Positions 10,865 to 22,523 of a stretch of DNA of 64,000 bases are shown here, piece after piece. Location of the stretch: NCBI GenBank assembly GCA_020746835.1, contig JAGPNK010000010.1, positions 1,550,001-1,614,000 on the forward strand. The letters run 5' to 3'. Both the position numbers and the translations under genes were made by a program. Every line of letters begins with the position of its first letter. Within the stretch, counting starts at the first letter, position 1. This DNA is from Stachybotrys elegans. Taxonomy: Eukaryota > Ascomycota > Sordariomycetes > Hypocreales > Stachybotryaceae. Under the pieces are notes generated by a model, which searched no databases, was not told the DNA's origin, and saw nothing but the letters and a program-made list of their open reading frames with translations.

Positions 10865-11437
10865 CTATTGTTTGGACGATGCTTTCCTGGCCTTGAACGC
10901 CTCGAGCAAATGAGCATGAACGGCCGGCGTGGTAATGGGTATCTCTCGCTCGCCGACCCTTTGCACCTTCACCTCCTCCTCTCCTGCCCACAGAAAGTCC
11001 TGATGTTCGCTCGGGTCCAGTTTGACACAACTGCAATCCTCCACTCCCACCTCAAAGGCAAATCGACAAAAGTGCCTCGCCCCAGTTCTATTGCTATAGA
11101 CAGTGCCGATGTCCGACCCAGGTATTTCCTGGACGAAGCGGACGAAGCGCTTAGCGCGCAGGCCAGACTCCTCAAATAGTTCTCTTGCGGCCGAGTGCAA
11201 CATACTCTCGTCCACGTCGTCGGCTGCACCACCGGGTGCCTCCCAGCGGTTGGGCATGGAGTCGTGGCTGGCGCGCTGGACGAGCAGCACGCGGTCCTTG
11301 TCGTCGAACACGAATGCTGCGACGGCGGCATTATCTAGTGTGGACTTGTTGTCTTCCAGCCATTGTCGCGAGGTGATGTTCCATCTTGCCATGGCCTGGT
11401 CAAAGGTGAATTCAGGGGCGTCTTTAGAGACACTCAT
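10865..11437 (-). CDS. Nudix hydrolase
   Basis: Single exon, 190 residues. The Nudix signature is clear at about residues 69-94: GGAADDVDE, seven residues, then RELFEESGL, which supplies the Glu ligands for the metal. Compared with the textbook GX5EX7REUXEEXGU there is one extra residue between the Gly pair and the first Glu. As I recall, that form is common in fungal members with a GG..DDxDET pattern. A beta strand, AAVAAFVFDDKDRVLLVQRA, precedes the box. Nudix enzymes cleave nucleoside diphosphates linked to another group; the substrate cannot be told from sequence. No targeting signal is visible, so a cytosolic house-cleaning role is likely. Confidence 0.9.
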   Translation of the reverse strand: MSVSKDAPEFTFDQAMARWNITSRQWLEDNKSTLDNAAVAAFVFDDKDRVLLVQRASHDSMPNRWEAPGGAADDVDESMLHSAARELFEESGLRAKRFVRFVQEIPGSDIGTVYSNRTGARHFCRFAFEVGVEDCSCVKLDPSEHQDFLWAGEEEVKVQRVGEREIPITTPAVHAHLLEAFKARKASSKQ

Positions 11438-12162
11438 GTTGGAGGGCTTGACTGGTTATCTCGGTGCTGATTTTCTTAGGGTATATGGATGGTGATGAAA
11501 AGAGAAGAGCAGGCGAGACTATGGGAGTCCGAGATGTCGCAAAGTCTGTGCTACTGATGAGATTGGAGAGATGTATGAGGCTGAGTCGGTCCTTGAGAGG
11601 ATGCCTGATTCAAAGCCACTACGTGGCTCTAGCCTGATTGGGAAGTAGTCGTGCTTCACATGTGAAGTTTACCGGAGACTGGTTTTGACTGGCACCAAGG
11701 TCAGGACACAGCAATACGTACGGAGTATGATGTACGGATTATTTCAAACAGGATGCAGGTCGAACAATTCGGTCAGGGTTTTCCTCCAATGACAGCGCCT
11801 CTCCCTTTTTCTTGGTGTTCTTTCCCTCCTACTTAGAGTCTCACGTTCTCATTATCACCGACGTCTTTCAAGGTGCTGCCCAGTCTTGTGAAAGAATGGC
11901 CCAGTGTTATTCCCGAAAATGCAATAGAAACAAGCACACGGAAGAATTTGTCATCACCGGTTGGCTATGCTGATGTTGTTCACCTCAGTTTGCACTATTG
12001 CGGGGCGAAGGATCAATCAACAGACCAGCCTGGACGGACGGGAGCCTAATTCTTCACACTTCCCCTATTTGAGAATCAGCAATATCGTGAATTCTTGTCA
12101 TCTTTCCAACCCCTCCCCTTGTGCTTTCCATCTTCCATTGCTATCCCCATCCATTCATCGCT
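11438..12162. other. Divergent promoter between Nudix and F-box genes
   Basis: No gene is seen. The last 70 bases are C/T-rich and form the probable leader of the F-box gene. Confidence 0.5.
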
Positions 12163-13539
12163 ATGCCTCGATTCTTGGACCTTCCGCTACAGAGTGTCCT
12201 CGAGGCACTCTGCACACACTGCATGCCGTCTGCTCTGCAACACTACTGCATCAACCCGAACTGCGGAAATCACAATGACACAGAAGATGCTCTCTGCAGC
12301 GCCACCATGGCCAGCCTCTGTCTTACCTCAAGGGATCTCAACGCAGTTGCAACACGCTACTTGTACCACAAGCCCGTTACGAGTCAGTGGGGGCTCCTGG
12401 CGCGGACCCTGATTGCTCGTCCCGACCTCGCTGAGTACGTCAGGGAGTTGCGCGATTACAGCTGGGGCTATTGCCGTGAAAAGGGCGGGTATCCAGCCTG
12501 CCCTCCAGAGGTCTCGACGTACTGGAAGGAGGGGATGGAAGAGTTGCTCAACACTCTCCCGGAACAGCAAGAATTGTACTCCGAAATGACCATGGATGGC
12601 GATGACACCGATACCAACGTCAAGGTGGACTTGCTTATGAGTCTATGTGCCAATTTGGAACAAGTCAAGGTGACGGTTGGATATTTCAACATCGCTGCCC
12701 TATGCCTACGCTACACCTTTGACCGTCTGTCGTCCATCACCCTCTCCCACGAAGACACAGAAGGTGGAATCTCTTTCCAGAACGTGGCACCCCTCGTCGA
12801 TTCCGCTCCCAACCTTAAATATCTCCGATTTCATGCTCTCGCCGCTGAGGAGACAGCTCTGAACGAGACTCTACCGCGTCTTACCACGATGGTACTTGAT
12901 TGGAGCACCATCGATTATCCGGCACTAGTTAAGGTCCTTGAGAACTGCCCACGTCTAGAAACATTCAAGTACTTTGGAGGAGGGCCGCTAGTCGGCAATG
13001 GCGATATCACGCCACGTCAGGCGCAGGACGCTTTTGTGTCCCTTGGCCGTAATCTAAGGTGCATCTATCTCAACCTGCTGAGTGATGCCTTCGGCGATGG
13101 GCGTCTCATTCTTGAGGACAGGCTGATGACTTCCTTGGCAGAGCTTGGCAAGCTTGAACATCTGAGTCTTGATCTGCGCTGCCTGGTGCCTCATCGCGAC
13201 CCGCACTGCACGAGCAGTACGGGGGGCCCAGACGGAACCTGGATTAACCTCAACGAGGGGCCGCTTCCTCAGCCTAACGAGACATATCTGGTAAATCTTC
13301 TTCCGGTGTCGATACGCCACTTTAACATTGAGGAGAGCTACGTAGACGTGGCTCCGTTGCTACCCGCTATTCGCAGGCTTGCGTCGGTTGCCCGAGAGCG
13401 GTTTCCCAAGCTGCGGCACGTTGGAATTCCCACTGAAAAGCTAGATGCGGAGACTGTTAAGGAGGTGACTGCGGCGTTCCAGGAAGCGGGTGTCGGGCTC
13501 AATACTGCCACCTGGCCGACTTTGTCCCCGTGTTTCTAG
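12163..13539 (+). CDS. F-box/leucine-rich-repeat-like protein, copy 2
   Basis: Single exon, 458 residues, starting MPRFLDLPLQSVLEALC. A longer open frame begins at 12121, but the start at 12163 aligns with copy 1 at 2577-3926. After the first F-box helix comes a Cys-rich insert (C17, C20, then about four more Cys including INPNCGNHND), then MASLCLTSRDLNAVATRYLY, which completes the F-box-like fold. Leucine-rich strands follow (LTTMVLDWSTI, LRCIYLNLLSD, LEHLSLDLRC), as does an LLPVSIRHFNIE motif shared with copy 1. SCF adaptor function is inferred from the family. The two copies lie about 8 kb apart on opposite strands and have diverged considerably, so the duplication is old. Confidence 0.75.
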   Translation: MPRFLDLPLQSVLEALCTHCMPSALQHYCINPNCGNHNDTEDALCSATMASLCLTSRDLNAVATRYLYHKPVTSQWGLLARTLIARPDLAEYVRELRDYSWGYCREKGGYPACPPEVSTYWKEGMEELLNTLPEQQELYSEMTMDGDDTDTNVKVDLLMSLCANLEQVKVTVGYFNIAALCLRYTFDRLSSITLSHEDTEGGISFQNVAPLVDSAPNLKYLRFHALAAEETALNETLPRLTTMVLDWSTIDYPALVKVLENCPRLETFKYFGGGPLVGNGDITPRQAQDAFVSLGRNLRCIYLNLLSDAFGDGRLILEDRLMTSLAELGKLEHLSLDLRCLVPHRDPHCTSSTGGPDGTWINLNEGPLPQPNETYLVNLLPVSIRHFNIEESYVDVAPLLPAIRRLASVARERFPKLRHVGIPTEKLDAETVKEVTAAFQEAGVGLNTATWPTLSPCF

Positions 13540-13816
13540 GAAGATGGTACAGGAAGTGGTAGGTAGAGATAATTTGGATGAACATTGCGTTCTATGACTG
13601 GTGTGCTTTTTATTGTTTGCCTCTGCACATTTTTTTGAAAGGCCCTCGAAGAAACCCTGGGGGTAGTGAACCATTTGTGTGTATGGCGTGAAACCTGTAG
13701 TCTAATTATCGCTAAGTTCGATGCACCAAACGGTCGTCCCGAATCAGCTCTGGCATCGTCTGTCTTCGACAGCCCCGCATCTTGGTCTCCTGAAAATATT
13801 CCTCAACCACAGAGCA

Positions 13817-15652
13817 ATGGACTGCCAGATGGCCAACCATCGGGAACGACATAATTCGCTCTATGGTAAGTTGGGGGCACATGAGTTTCGGCTGCTACAA
13901 CTCTCCCCTTGCGATGGGCCCATACCCATTGCTGCGAGCCTCCGCACAGTCTGCCTCGACCATGAGCCTGCCTACATCGCCGTGTCATATACCTGGGGTT
14001 CAGCTCTATTCCAAGACCTAGAGAGCTCCAGGGAACCGCAGCCAAGCCAGCAGATTCTATGCAACGGTGTCGGATTCCCGGTCACCGAGAATCTACATTC
14101 GTTCCTCACAATGGCTTGCAGTAATCACAGCCTAGTGTTTGCCGAGCTATGGATCGACGCCATCTGTATTAACCAAGAAAATCTCGACGAGCGATCCAGC
14201 CAGGTGCAGCTCATGGCCAGGATCTTTGGTCAGGCATACCTCGTGGCGGTGTGGCTCGGAGACGGAGACGGCGAGAGCGAGCAGAGCTTTGGACTGGCCG
14301 AGGCCATCAGTGGCCTGAGTCGACGCGCCCGAAACAGAATCACGTTGGAAACTCTGGCCGACGAAAGGACAAAAGCAGTGTTGGGGAAGTACAGCAAGGA
14401 ATTCTACTGGAAAGCCATTGCCCGCTTATTTACTCGCACGTATTTCAGCCGAGTATGGGTCATCCAGGAGGTAGCACTTGCGCGAAGAGTTGTTTGCTAT
14501 TGTGGGCAAGCTTCTATCGATTGGCAACACCTCGAGGTTGTCTCCGGCTTCTTGGCTACCACGGCATGGTCGACATGGCTTCGGACCTGCTTGGACTCTG
14601 TGTCTGGCGGCAGCAGTGAGCTGAAACTGTACCACGGTACTCCAAATATGCTTCGGGTTGTCAGGGAGTCAACAGCAAAGAGAAACAAGAGCGCTTTGAT
14701 GCTCAACCTTATCAGGTCTCGCCTTTTCTTGTCCTCTGATCCTCGAGACAAGGTCTACGCGCTTCTCAATATAGTTAAGGGGTCTGTCTCTGACAAGCCG
14801 TGCTATGTGCCGGACTATGCGCACAAGTCCGTTGTCGAGGTATACACAGAGACGGCGATCCAAATGCTTCTAGACTCGGACGATCTCCACCTGCTGGCGC
14901 ATGCAGAAGGGCATCTCTTCCGACACTTCAAGGCGTTACCTTCATGGGTGCCTGACTGGAGCTGCCCTCGCCTGACTGGCTTGAGAATGACGGGATACAA
15001 GCGCTTCTGGGCCGCAGGAGACTTGCCTCGGAGCTTAGATATTATTTCTCACAACAGTCGACCTGCCCTGAAACTAGAGGGGAAAAGGCTGGATCATGTC
15101 ATCCTGACTGGAGAGAGCAAACAGCATGTCATAGATGCCTCTTCCATGACTGGATGGCAGGCTGTTCTAAACTCCATGCCTATCAGATACCATACTGGAC
15201 AGAGTCGAGCAGAGGTGTTTTGGAGAACTCTGCTGACCGACACGGCTGGGAGAGAAAGAGCCGAGATACCTGCAAGCGCTGCCTATGGAGGTGGGTATAT
15301 GAAATGGATGCAGATGAAGCTCGGCAACAGCCCGGTGAATCCTCTATTTACAGAAGGGATAGAGAACTCGGGTCACGTTGGGTCGGTCTCAGCAATGGAC
15401 TTCCAGACCATTTATGCCTACTCCCCCAACCTTTGCATTTTCCTTACCAGCAAAGGATTTATGGGCCTCGGCTCCGAGTCTATGTTTCCGGAGGACGAGG
15501 TCTGGATTGTCAAGGGGTCGAGAGCGCCTCTTATTCTTCGGCGGCAGGCTGTGGGCTTGCACGAGCTTGTAGGAGGAGCCTATGTTCATGGATTGATGCA
15601 TGGCGAAGCCTTGGACTTGGAGGGAGTGTTTGAGCAAGTGACGATGATATAG
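13817..15652 (+). CDS. HET domain (heterokaryon incompatibility) protein
   Basis: Single exon, 611 residues from the ATG at 13817; an in-frame ATG at 13721 would add 32 residues with no family likeness. The HET landmarks are complete: HEFRLLQL near residue 22, YIAVSYTWG at 53-61, LWIDAICINQ at 111-120 and SRVWVIQEVAL at about 211-221. RSRLFLSSDPRDKVYALL and a C-terminal GGAYVHGLMHGEA complete the usual layout. HET proteins trigger or modulate cell death when unlike fungal individuals fuse. Their partner is often a NACHT or HeLo-type protein, but none lies next to this gene. It appears intact, unlike the HET copy at 27-29 kb. Confidence 0.92.
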   Translation: MDCQMANHRERHNSLYGKLGAHEFRLLQLSPCDGPIPIAASLRTVCLDHEPAYIAVSYTWGSALFQDLESSREPQPSQQILCNGVGFPVTENLHSFLTMACSNHSLVFAELWIDAICINQENLDERSSQVQLMARIFGQAYLVAVWLGDGDGESEQSFGLAEAISGLSRRARNRITLETLADERTKAVLGKYSKEFYWKAIARLFTRTYFSRVWVIQEVALARRVVCYCGQASIDWQHLEVVSGFLATTAWSTWLRTCLDSVSGGSSELKLYHGTPNMLRVVRESTAKRNKSALMLNLIRSRLFLSSDPRDKVYALLNIVKGSVSDKPCYVPDYAHKSVVEVYTETAIQMLLDSDDLHLLAHAEGHLFRHFKALPSWVPDWSCPRLTGLRMTGYKRFWAAGDLPRSLDIISHNSRPALKLEGKRLDHVILTGESKQHVIDASSMTGWQAVLNSMPIRYHTGQSRAEVFWRTLLTDTAGRERAEIPASAAYGGGYMKWMQMKLGNSPVNPLFTEGIENSGHVGSVSAMDFQTIYAYSPNLCIFLTSKGFMGLGSESMFPEDEVWIVKGSRAPLILRRQAVGLHELVGGAYVHGLMHGEALDLEGVFEQVTMI

Positions 15653-15723
15653 AGAACGCAGTTCACCTGTATGGCCCGTCGACGAGCGAGATTCACATTG
15701 ATCCCCCCGTCTATAATCCCCCA

Positions 15724-16883
15724 TCAAAAGGTATATACCAACTTGCCGCCGCTGACCTTATCTGCCCTCAGCTCGTCCAAGCCCTCCAAGACGCCTTCCA
15801 GCCCCTTGCCGCCGCGATTAACTATCGGCCTGACCGTCTTGACCTTGCCGCTCGCCAGGATCTCACGCGACATTTCCCAAAATTGCTGCGCAAACTCATA
15901 CTCGGCGGGCTCCGGCTCTACTCTTTTCCCTTTGTGAAACCCCTCGCCAAACATCGAGTACATGAGCGTGACGTGCGGGCCATCAATGTTGGCGTTGATG
16001 GCCTTGACGTCCTCCTTGACGGGCATGATGCTCGCGTACTTTGAGGGGGCCACGCTGCTCAGCGCCCCGGCGATGATCGGTCCGCCGAGCCCGGTGCAGT
16101 CCCAGGCCAGCTTGAGCCTGTTGTCGGTGTACTTGCGGATCTCGGCCGCGACGTCGGGCGCCTTGTAATCGAAGACATCTTCGGCGCCGAGCGAGCTGAG
16201 GTAGTCAAAGTTGTGGGGCGAGGCCGTGGCAATGACTCTCAAGCCGGAGAGCTTGGCGAACTGGATGCCGAAGATGCCGGTGGCCGTGGAGCCTCCGTAG
16301 ATGAGGATGTACTCGGAACCCTGGCCTACACACTCGGTCGGGACGGGGAGGTTGAGCGTTTGGTACAAGCCTTGACCCTACTCTGGCGTCAGCGCTGAAT
16401 GAATGCCATATATCGCCATCATGACGCATACCACTGTGCATATTGATATTCCAAGCGTCGCAGCTTCCTCGTCGCTGAGGTTGTCGGGCGTCTTGATCTG
16501 CACGCCGCCCTTGACGGTAATGACTTGGCCAAACGCTCCGTTTTCGTGATGAGGTCGGTCACTATTCCGGTCAATCCGCTGGTCTATCACGCGGCCAGGC
16601 ACGAGGAGTCTTCTTACCCACCGTGCACCACGCCGCAGATACGGTCGCCCTTCTTGAAGCTCCTGGTGACGTTGGGACCTACTTCCTCCACTACCCCCGC
16701 ATAGTCGCAGCCTATCCGAGACCCGGGGTCGGTCAGTCCATTGTCGATGTGCTTCCAGTCCGTCGGGTTCAATCCCATGGCATGGACTCGGACCAGCAAG
16801 TATCCGTCGCGGAGCTTCGGGACCGGGACATCTTGGATGGCAGCTTTACCTTTGTCTACGTAGACAATTGCTTTCGTAGCCAT
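15724..16883 (-). CDS. Zinc-type alcohol dehydrogenase-like / trans-enoyl reductase (TOXD-like)
   Basis: Three exons fit: 16883-16618, 16561-16432 and 16377-15724, giving 349 residues. The medium-chain reductase fold is evident: an N-terminal GroES-like part ([17 protein letters not shown], then [12 protein letters not shown]) and a cofactor domain with [19 protein letters not shown]. The catalytic-zinc and structural-zinc Cys sets of true alcohol dehydrogenases are absent, as in quinone-oxidoreductase, TOXD and polyketide trans-enoyl reductases. It probably uses NADPH to reduce an activated double bond. No polyketide synthase is in view, so a role in a secondary-metabolite cluster is only a possibility. 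It ends close to the end of the HET gene, tail to tail. Confidence 0.88.
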
Positions 16884-18674
16884 GATAAGATGTTGTCTCT
16901 CGCTCGTTCGCTACCGACTGATGTTTGCACATATGCTGCATAGGTGAAGAAAGCAAGGGCTTGGCAACACTCTTGATGACCCTACGTCATGCATCCTAGA
17001 CACATGAAGAATTCCCTGGGGTATCCGAGCAGACCAATGCTGATTAGCTGAGCACTAACAATGCGGGCGCCATGCTAAGAAACGGAAACGAAGATGTTTG
17101 GCCCTCCTTTCTAGACTCTACCAGAGTAGGCATGGGCGACTCCGCCAGCACCTATGCCTTGGCGTTACAAGTGCAATCACATGCCGCTGCAGTGGCCAAG
17201 ATATGGTCAAGAAGGGGACCCTAGATGAGGTTAGAACCGGCCTTGGCTCTATGTTAATGAGGATGGCAGAGAACAGTCCGCCATCCAAGGTCTGCGTGAC
17301 GCCCCAACCTGTTAATAGGCGCCACGACCACAGGCATCGTGGCAACTAGCTGGTTCAACGCTTCAGGCTAAATTGGTAGTCTTGCTACCGCCGATTCCTT
17401 TCAATATGCCGACTTCTGAACCGGTCTGTTCTAGGCGTGGAATAGATGCGCAAGCTCCGGCTCTTGGAAACTGGTCTTGCTGTCAAAGACCACGAGGTGG
17501 CGCCCGAGCTTCTACGCCATTCAAATTCACAGCCTGGGGCTGGTGATGTCAAGACATCAGGCGTCGGCGTTGGGCATGATGTTTACTAACCCACACATAA
17601 CCCCCTACACCCCAAACTTTTGTTAACACAACTTTCTGACAAATATCATTTCTTGATTTAATATGTGTTCACTAACCACATTCCACACATACACACTTGT
17701 CTTCCCAACCCTCGGGTCTCCTCCATTCTTGTTCGACCTCTGGGTGACTGAACCTGGTCAATGGAGCATCACACATCGCCACATTGGATGTGAGACATGA
17801 TAATACATCCGTAAACCCCACCAAGATCTACAAGTGAGGGAACGGCTAGGCAGGTTTGCACACGCATTCGCCACGTAGTGATAAAGTGATGGGTGTGTGG
17901 CAATATGTACTCTTTGGGTGCTGCCTCCCCTTGCGCGTCGCCCTCAAGACTCTGGCTACATCATTTAAGCATAACGTTGAATGGCAACAATGTTCCACTC
18001 TTAAATTTCACAATGGATTGGTCTCAACGCAATCATGAGTGAAACTACCATCCCGGATTCTGCGTATGCAGCCTCGCCAAGTTCTGTCTCATCCTGTGTG
18101 CCCCTTTCCCCAGCAACCAACACCTCGTAGCTCATCACGCCAAGCCCGATTGACAAGGATCCACCAATGAGCTTGGTGTGGAATGGCATCGCCGTGTTAG
18201 CTTCCCGTTCCCGCTGACCATCGCGGCTTCGAAACTCTGGTTCCAAGCCTGACAGCCAAACCAACGTCCTGCCGGCTTCAGCTCTCTCGAGCTAGACTAT
18301 TAAATATCTGGCGCATGCTGCATTCGCTGGCGAGAGTGTTGTGATCTCCCAAGCCCCTGGCCAGACAAACACAGGCGGTGAGCAGCAAGGTTTGAGCTAC
18401 GGCTTGCGGCCTTTGCCGACTAAAGTTAGAGTTCCGACCCGGGTTACTGTTCACGTTCTAGATGGTGCCATCACTGTCTTGGCGGGGACACTAGTTTCCG
18501 CGAGGCATTATGGCCTGGTTGTTGGGAGACGAGTCATGTCCTTAATGCTGGCATCATCATTTTAGATATTGTACCACAGAGTTCCCACGACTTCCCATGT
18601 GTCGTGGCAACACAAATCCAAACGAATAGCTATGCAACTGTTTGCGAGCATCGGACATTCTCTCCCGAATTCTA
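16884..18674. other. Intergenic region
   Basis: About 1.8 kb with only short ORFs. The last 1 kb before the sugar transporter holds small overlapping ORFs on both strands with no recognisable domain. No RNA gene or repeat stands out. Confidence 0.5.
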
Positions 18675-20509
18675 ATGGCATTTGGTGGGCCATCTAAGAG
18701 AGGGGATATTCTCCCCTTCGCTGCACCATCATGGTACCCTCAATCGCAGGAGGGAAACCTCTTCATCCTGATGCTGTGTACCGCAGCTACTGCAGCGGTA
18801 AGCCCCCCTTTCCGGCGTGTCCCGTGTCCTTCTGACACAGAATTTTAGATGCAAGGCTACGATGTCAGTATGATGGGCGGGATGAACATCATCCCTCAAT
18901 ACAGCGAATACTTTGAGTTGACGGATGCGACGATGTCCCTGAACATTGCCACCAATTATATAGGAGGATGTCTCGCGGTATTGCCCCTGATTAGGGAACT
19001 CAATCTATCCACCGAGATATACTAACCTTTCCCAAGTGCTTCTACTGGGGCTTCGTCACGGACACGTATGGTCGACGCAATGGGCTTTTCTGGTCATCGG
19101 CCATGACAATCCTCGCCGCAGGCATTCAAGCAGGCTCTGTCCATATAGCCATGTTCTGCATTGCCCGCATCATTATTGGCTTTGGCACTACGGCTTCGGT
19201 TATCTCGGGGTCGGCCTATCTTGCCGAGACGTTGCCGTGGCATAAGCGCGCCTGGGGGCTTTGCCTCTTCGACGACTTCTGGTACATTGGCGCCATTGTT
19301 GGATCTGCCGTGACGTACGGCTCGTTCAAGATGTCCGGCACCTGGGCCTGGCGCCTGCCCAGTCTTCTACAGGGGTTCTGGGGTCTTCTTTGCGTCCTTC
19401 TCCTCCCGTGGTTGGCTGAGAGTCCACGCTGGCTCATTGACCAAGGGCGGCCAAACGAGGCACTGCTTGTGCTGGCCCGTGTCGACGCCAACGGTGATAC
19501 GCGGGACGATCTCATCCGACTCCAGTTCTGCCAAATTGTCGATACGATCCGTTACGAGCGGGACCCCATGACTTACGAAGAGATGATGCGCAACCGAGGT
19601 GCTCGAAAGCGACTTATCATCACCGCGACTTGCGCTCTGTTCTCGATGTTGACGGGAAACATTATTGTCATGTATAACATCGGCAGGATGCTCGCAAACA
19701 TCGGAGTCAGCAACAACGCGACCCAGCTTCTCCTAGTAAGCAGTCGGACAGAAGAACCATTCAGCCTGACACTAAAACTGACCCCGGCAGAGCCTCTCCT
19801 TGAACGGTTGTTCTCTCATCGTCTCTATTGCCGGTAGCTTCTATACAAACAGGTGGGGAGTCAAGTCGGCCACCATGATCAGCACTGGCGGTGTATCCAT
19901 TTCCTTATTCATCCTCGGTGCTCTGAAACGGTATTATGAGGTCGCCCAGCCCGATAGAGGAGGAGTATGGGGAGCGGTATTTATCCTATTCCTCTTCTCC
20001 GGCTTCTATGCCTTTGGCTGGATCCCCATTTTATTCCTCCTCCCAGCCGAGGTGCTCTACTTCCGCATACGAGCCAGGGGCATGGCCATGTTCAGCTTCG
20101 TCGTGTGCCTCACTGGCATCTGGGGCAACTTTGCTTTTCCGGCGGCTCTCGAGTCCATGGGATGGCGACTGTTGATCATCAACGGTGCTTGGAATCTCGG
20201 TTTCTTGGTATTCATCTGGTGGTATTGGGTTGAGATTAAAGGAAAGACTCTGGAGGAGATTGATGCTCTGTTTGATGGACGAAAGCACTCGGAAGTCCCC
20301 AACATTGAAGATGTGTTGTCCGGCGAGGCTGATGGAAGCTGGAAGATCAAGCTTGGATCTTGGAGTAAGTCGTCTCTGCCTATGCGCTTTTTGCCAGTTT
20401 GCTGACACATTTCTCAGTGAGGACAAGGTTCGGCCGGCACGATGCGCCGACTTCTCACCTGATGTCGGGCCGAGCAGCTTTCGGACACCGAAAAAGCAAC
20501 ACCCAGTAA
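18675..20509 (+). CDS. MFS sugar transporter
   Basis: Five exons fit in phase: 18675-18797, 18849-18977, 19037-19735, 19791-20364 and 20418-20509, giving 538 residues. The sugar-porter landmarks are MQGYDVSMMGGMN after helix 1, DTYGRRNG between helices 2 and 3, WRLPSLLQG, LAESPRWLIDQGR at the end of the first half, and VEIKGKTLEEIDALFDG after helix 12. This is the hexose/lactose-permease branch common in fungi; the exact sugar is unknown. The last exon (about 30 residues) is poorly supported, because reading through the donor would also give a plausible end near 20405. It lies upstream of the DUF3445 gene on the same strand. Confidence 0.85.
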
Positions 20510-21112
20510 CGGGACGCAGTCTTAGCGGAATGACACCAGCCTAGTTTCGATTGACCAGTATATATGTACACTACTGAATAACGCGCAGATCATGATACAT
20601 TCAGGTTTACAATAATACCGCCTAAACCGTTCCTCCAAGTAGGATGTGTAATAATATAGCAATACACAACATTTGTACTTGATATCCCAAGTGTCTATTG
20701 ATTAATATTGGCAGGGCGCAACACTTCTTGGTCTCTGTACTTGGTTCCCAGCGAGCAGAACGCATTGAAGTAGAGAAGAAGGAAATCCAATCGGCGCATT
20801 AAATAGAGGCGTATGGTGGGCATTGCTGGCAACACAGGCGTTAAGATGCCCCATCCCAGCCGAGTCCATTGAACGCCTTGCCTGAGAGTGCCCAAAGCTT
20901 CCCCACAGTCCCATTCTGTCAAGGGCAGGCTAGCACTACCTAAATTGGTGACGGATGACTACTTTTGGCGATATCGGACATGCAGTTGAGTCACTGGACG
21001 AGGGGCAACTGATAAGGGCGAGCAACTCCCAACTACAGTGCCTTCTGATTTATTTGAACACTTGCGAAAGCAGTTTCAGCGTACAAGCGTAGGCTGCGGT
21101 CCATATTCCAAG
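20510..21112. other. Intergenic region
   Basis: AT-rich 3' flank of the sugar transporter and promoter of the next gene. No coding features were recognised. Confidence 0.5.
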
Positions 21113-22412
21113 ATGGATCAGAGTTGCCAAACCATTAAGGCCGTCCCATCGTGGCTTTGGCTTGCAGGCGTCGCCGGTATATCGATACCGTTCCTCTGGA
21201 CAGAGTTCCGAAAGGTAATAGCAGCTTACTCACTTGCAAGCAGACTTTGACACATCTCTATAGCGTCAGGCGACCCGTAGCTTGGGTCACAAACAACATG
21301 ACTTTACAAAGAAGCCACAACAGCAAACGGTAGCCATAGAACCACTTTGCAGCTTTGACTGGACGAAACAGGACCCTTTGAGGCCGCGGCCCTTTAAGCC
21401 TACCTACAACATTACTATGGGTATGTTATCTTTACTAGAATGTGCCAGCAGAAACTTACTTTGCTCAGGATTGCAGGCAGATACTATATCCAATCTGATA
21501 GTCATTGACAAAACATACCGCCAAAACATTGAGCTGCGACGAGAAATTATCGCTACCCATGGGAAAACAGTTCACGGCCTTGTACCTGAAGGTGCCGATT
21601 CGATTCGAGAACTGTATGAGTTTTTAATGGTCGACTATCTTCCCGTGCGCTATCCGACTCTATTCCAGCTCTCTCCGGATAAAATGGTTATGCACAACTT
21701 GGCCACAGGAAAGTCGTTTCCCACAAGGGCTGTTGAAGATCTCGACCAAAGCCTGCGAATCATTGCCGAAACCGTCGAGGACGACTTTTTCCTCCTCCAC
21801 GAAACGCCCGAGGGTCATCGTTCCGTCGCTTTTGTGGTGTGCTTCGCGTCTGGCTTTGATCCTTCCGAGAAGCTGGGCCAAGGCCTGAAGGACATCCATG
21901 GCCCGGTTCCGTCCTACGACAAGATCGGCCCCAGTATGGAGCGTTTCTTCAGCAGGCTCGAAGTGGGACGAGTTGTGAAGCGTGGCAATGTGAGTAGCTG
22001 CGGTACGTGGAGGGGCACGGCTAACATTTGCAGTGGGCGATCCAAACGCATCCAAACATGTTTGCAGGCGAGGGAAAGCATCCCACCGAGAGCGATGCAA
22101 AGTACGATGATATGGCCATAGACATCGAGCAGGTGTGTTGAATAGAATTCCAGCATGAAGATCTGCCTAACTCGGTTGCAGACGTACTATCGAACTGAAC
22201 TACAAGCACTGAGCCGCCTGCCCAAGACGAGGGCTATTCTGTTCTCATTCAAGACATACCTGACGCCAATGACTGATATCAAGGCTGAAGGTTCCGGAGA
22301 GCAGTTGGCGGATGCAATTGAGGGTTTGAAGAACGGCAATGCCCCGGGGATGTGGGTGTATAAGGGCGGTTCACGATGGGCGCGAAAGGTATGCGACTAT
22401 CTTCGTTCCTAG
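21113..22412 (+). CDS. Heme-dependent oxidative N-demethylase family protein (DUF3445)
   Basis: Five exons fit in phase: 21113-21214, 21264-21420, 21469-21989, 22034-22132 and 22182-22412, giving 369 residues. An N-terminal hydrophobic segment (WLWLAGVAGISIPFLW) suggests a membrane anchor. The DUF3445 landmarks are YNITMGL, LIVIDKTYRQNIELRREI, a long middle domain with DDFFLLHE, and the C-terminal YRTELQALSRLPKTRAILF with TYLTP, then a GMWVYKGG ending. Characterised bacterial relatives are heme enzymes that oxidatively demethylate small methylamines; the fungal substrate is unknown. The 3' end faces the 3' end of a P450 gene 111 bp away, so two unrelated heme oxidases sit together. The start could be 75 bp further upstream. 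Confidence 0.8.
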
Positions 22413-22523
22413 GTTCGTGAAGCGAGAGGTTTGCAATTAGCTATCAGCGGTTCGTATATATACGCTACAAACTTCAGGACCAATCACCCTCCCTTTGGTC
22501 TAGCTCTACACTACTTGAACACA

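Noticed and set aside
22413..22480. Extra 24-bp intron and further exon at the end of the DUF3445 gene
   Set aside because: A 24-bp intron is too short for fungi, and the stop at 22412 follows a C-terminus typical for the family.
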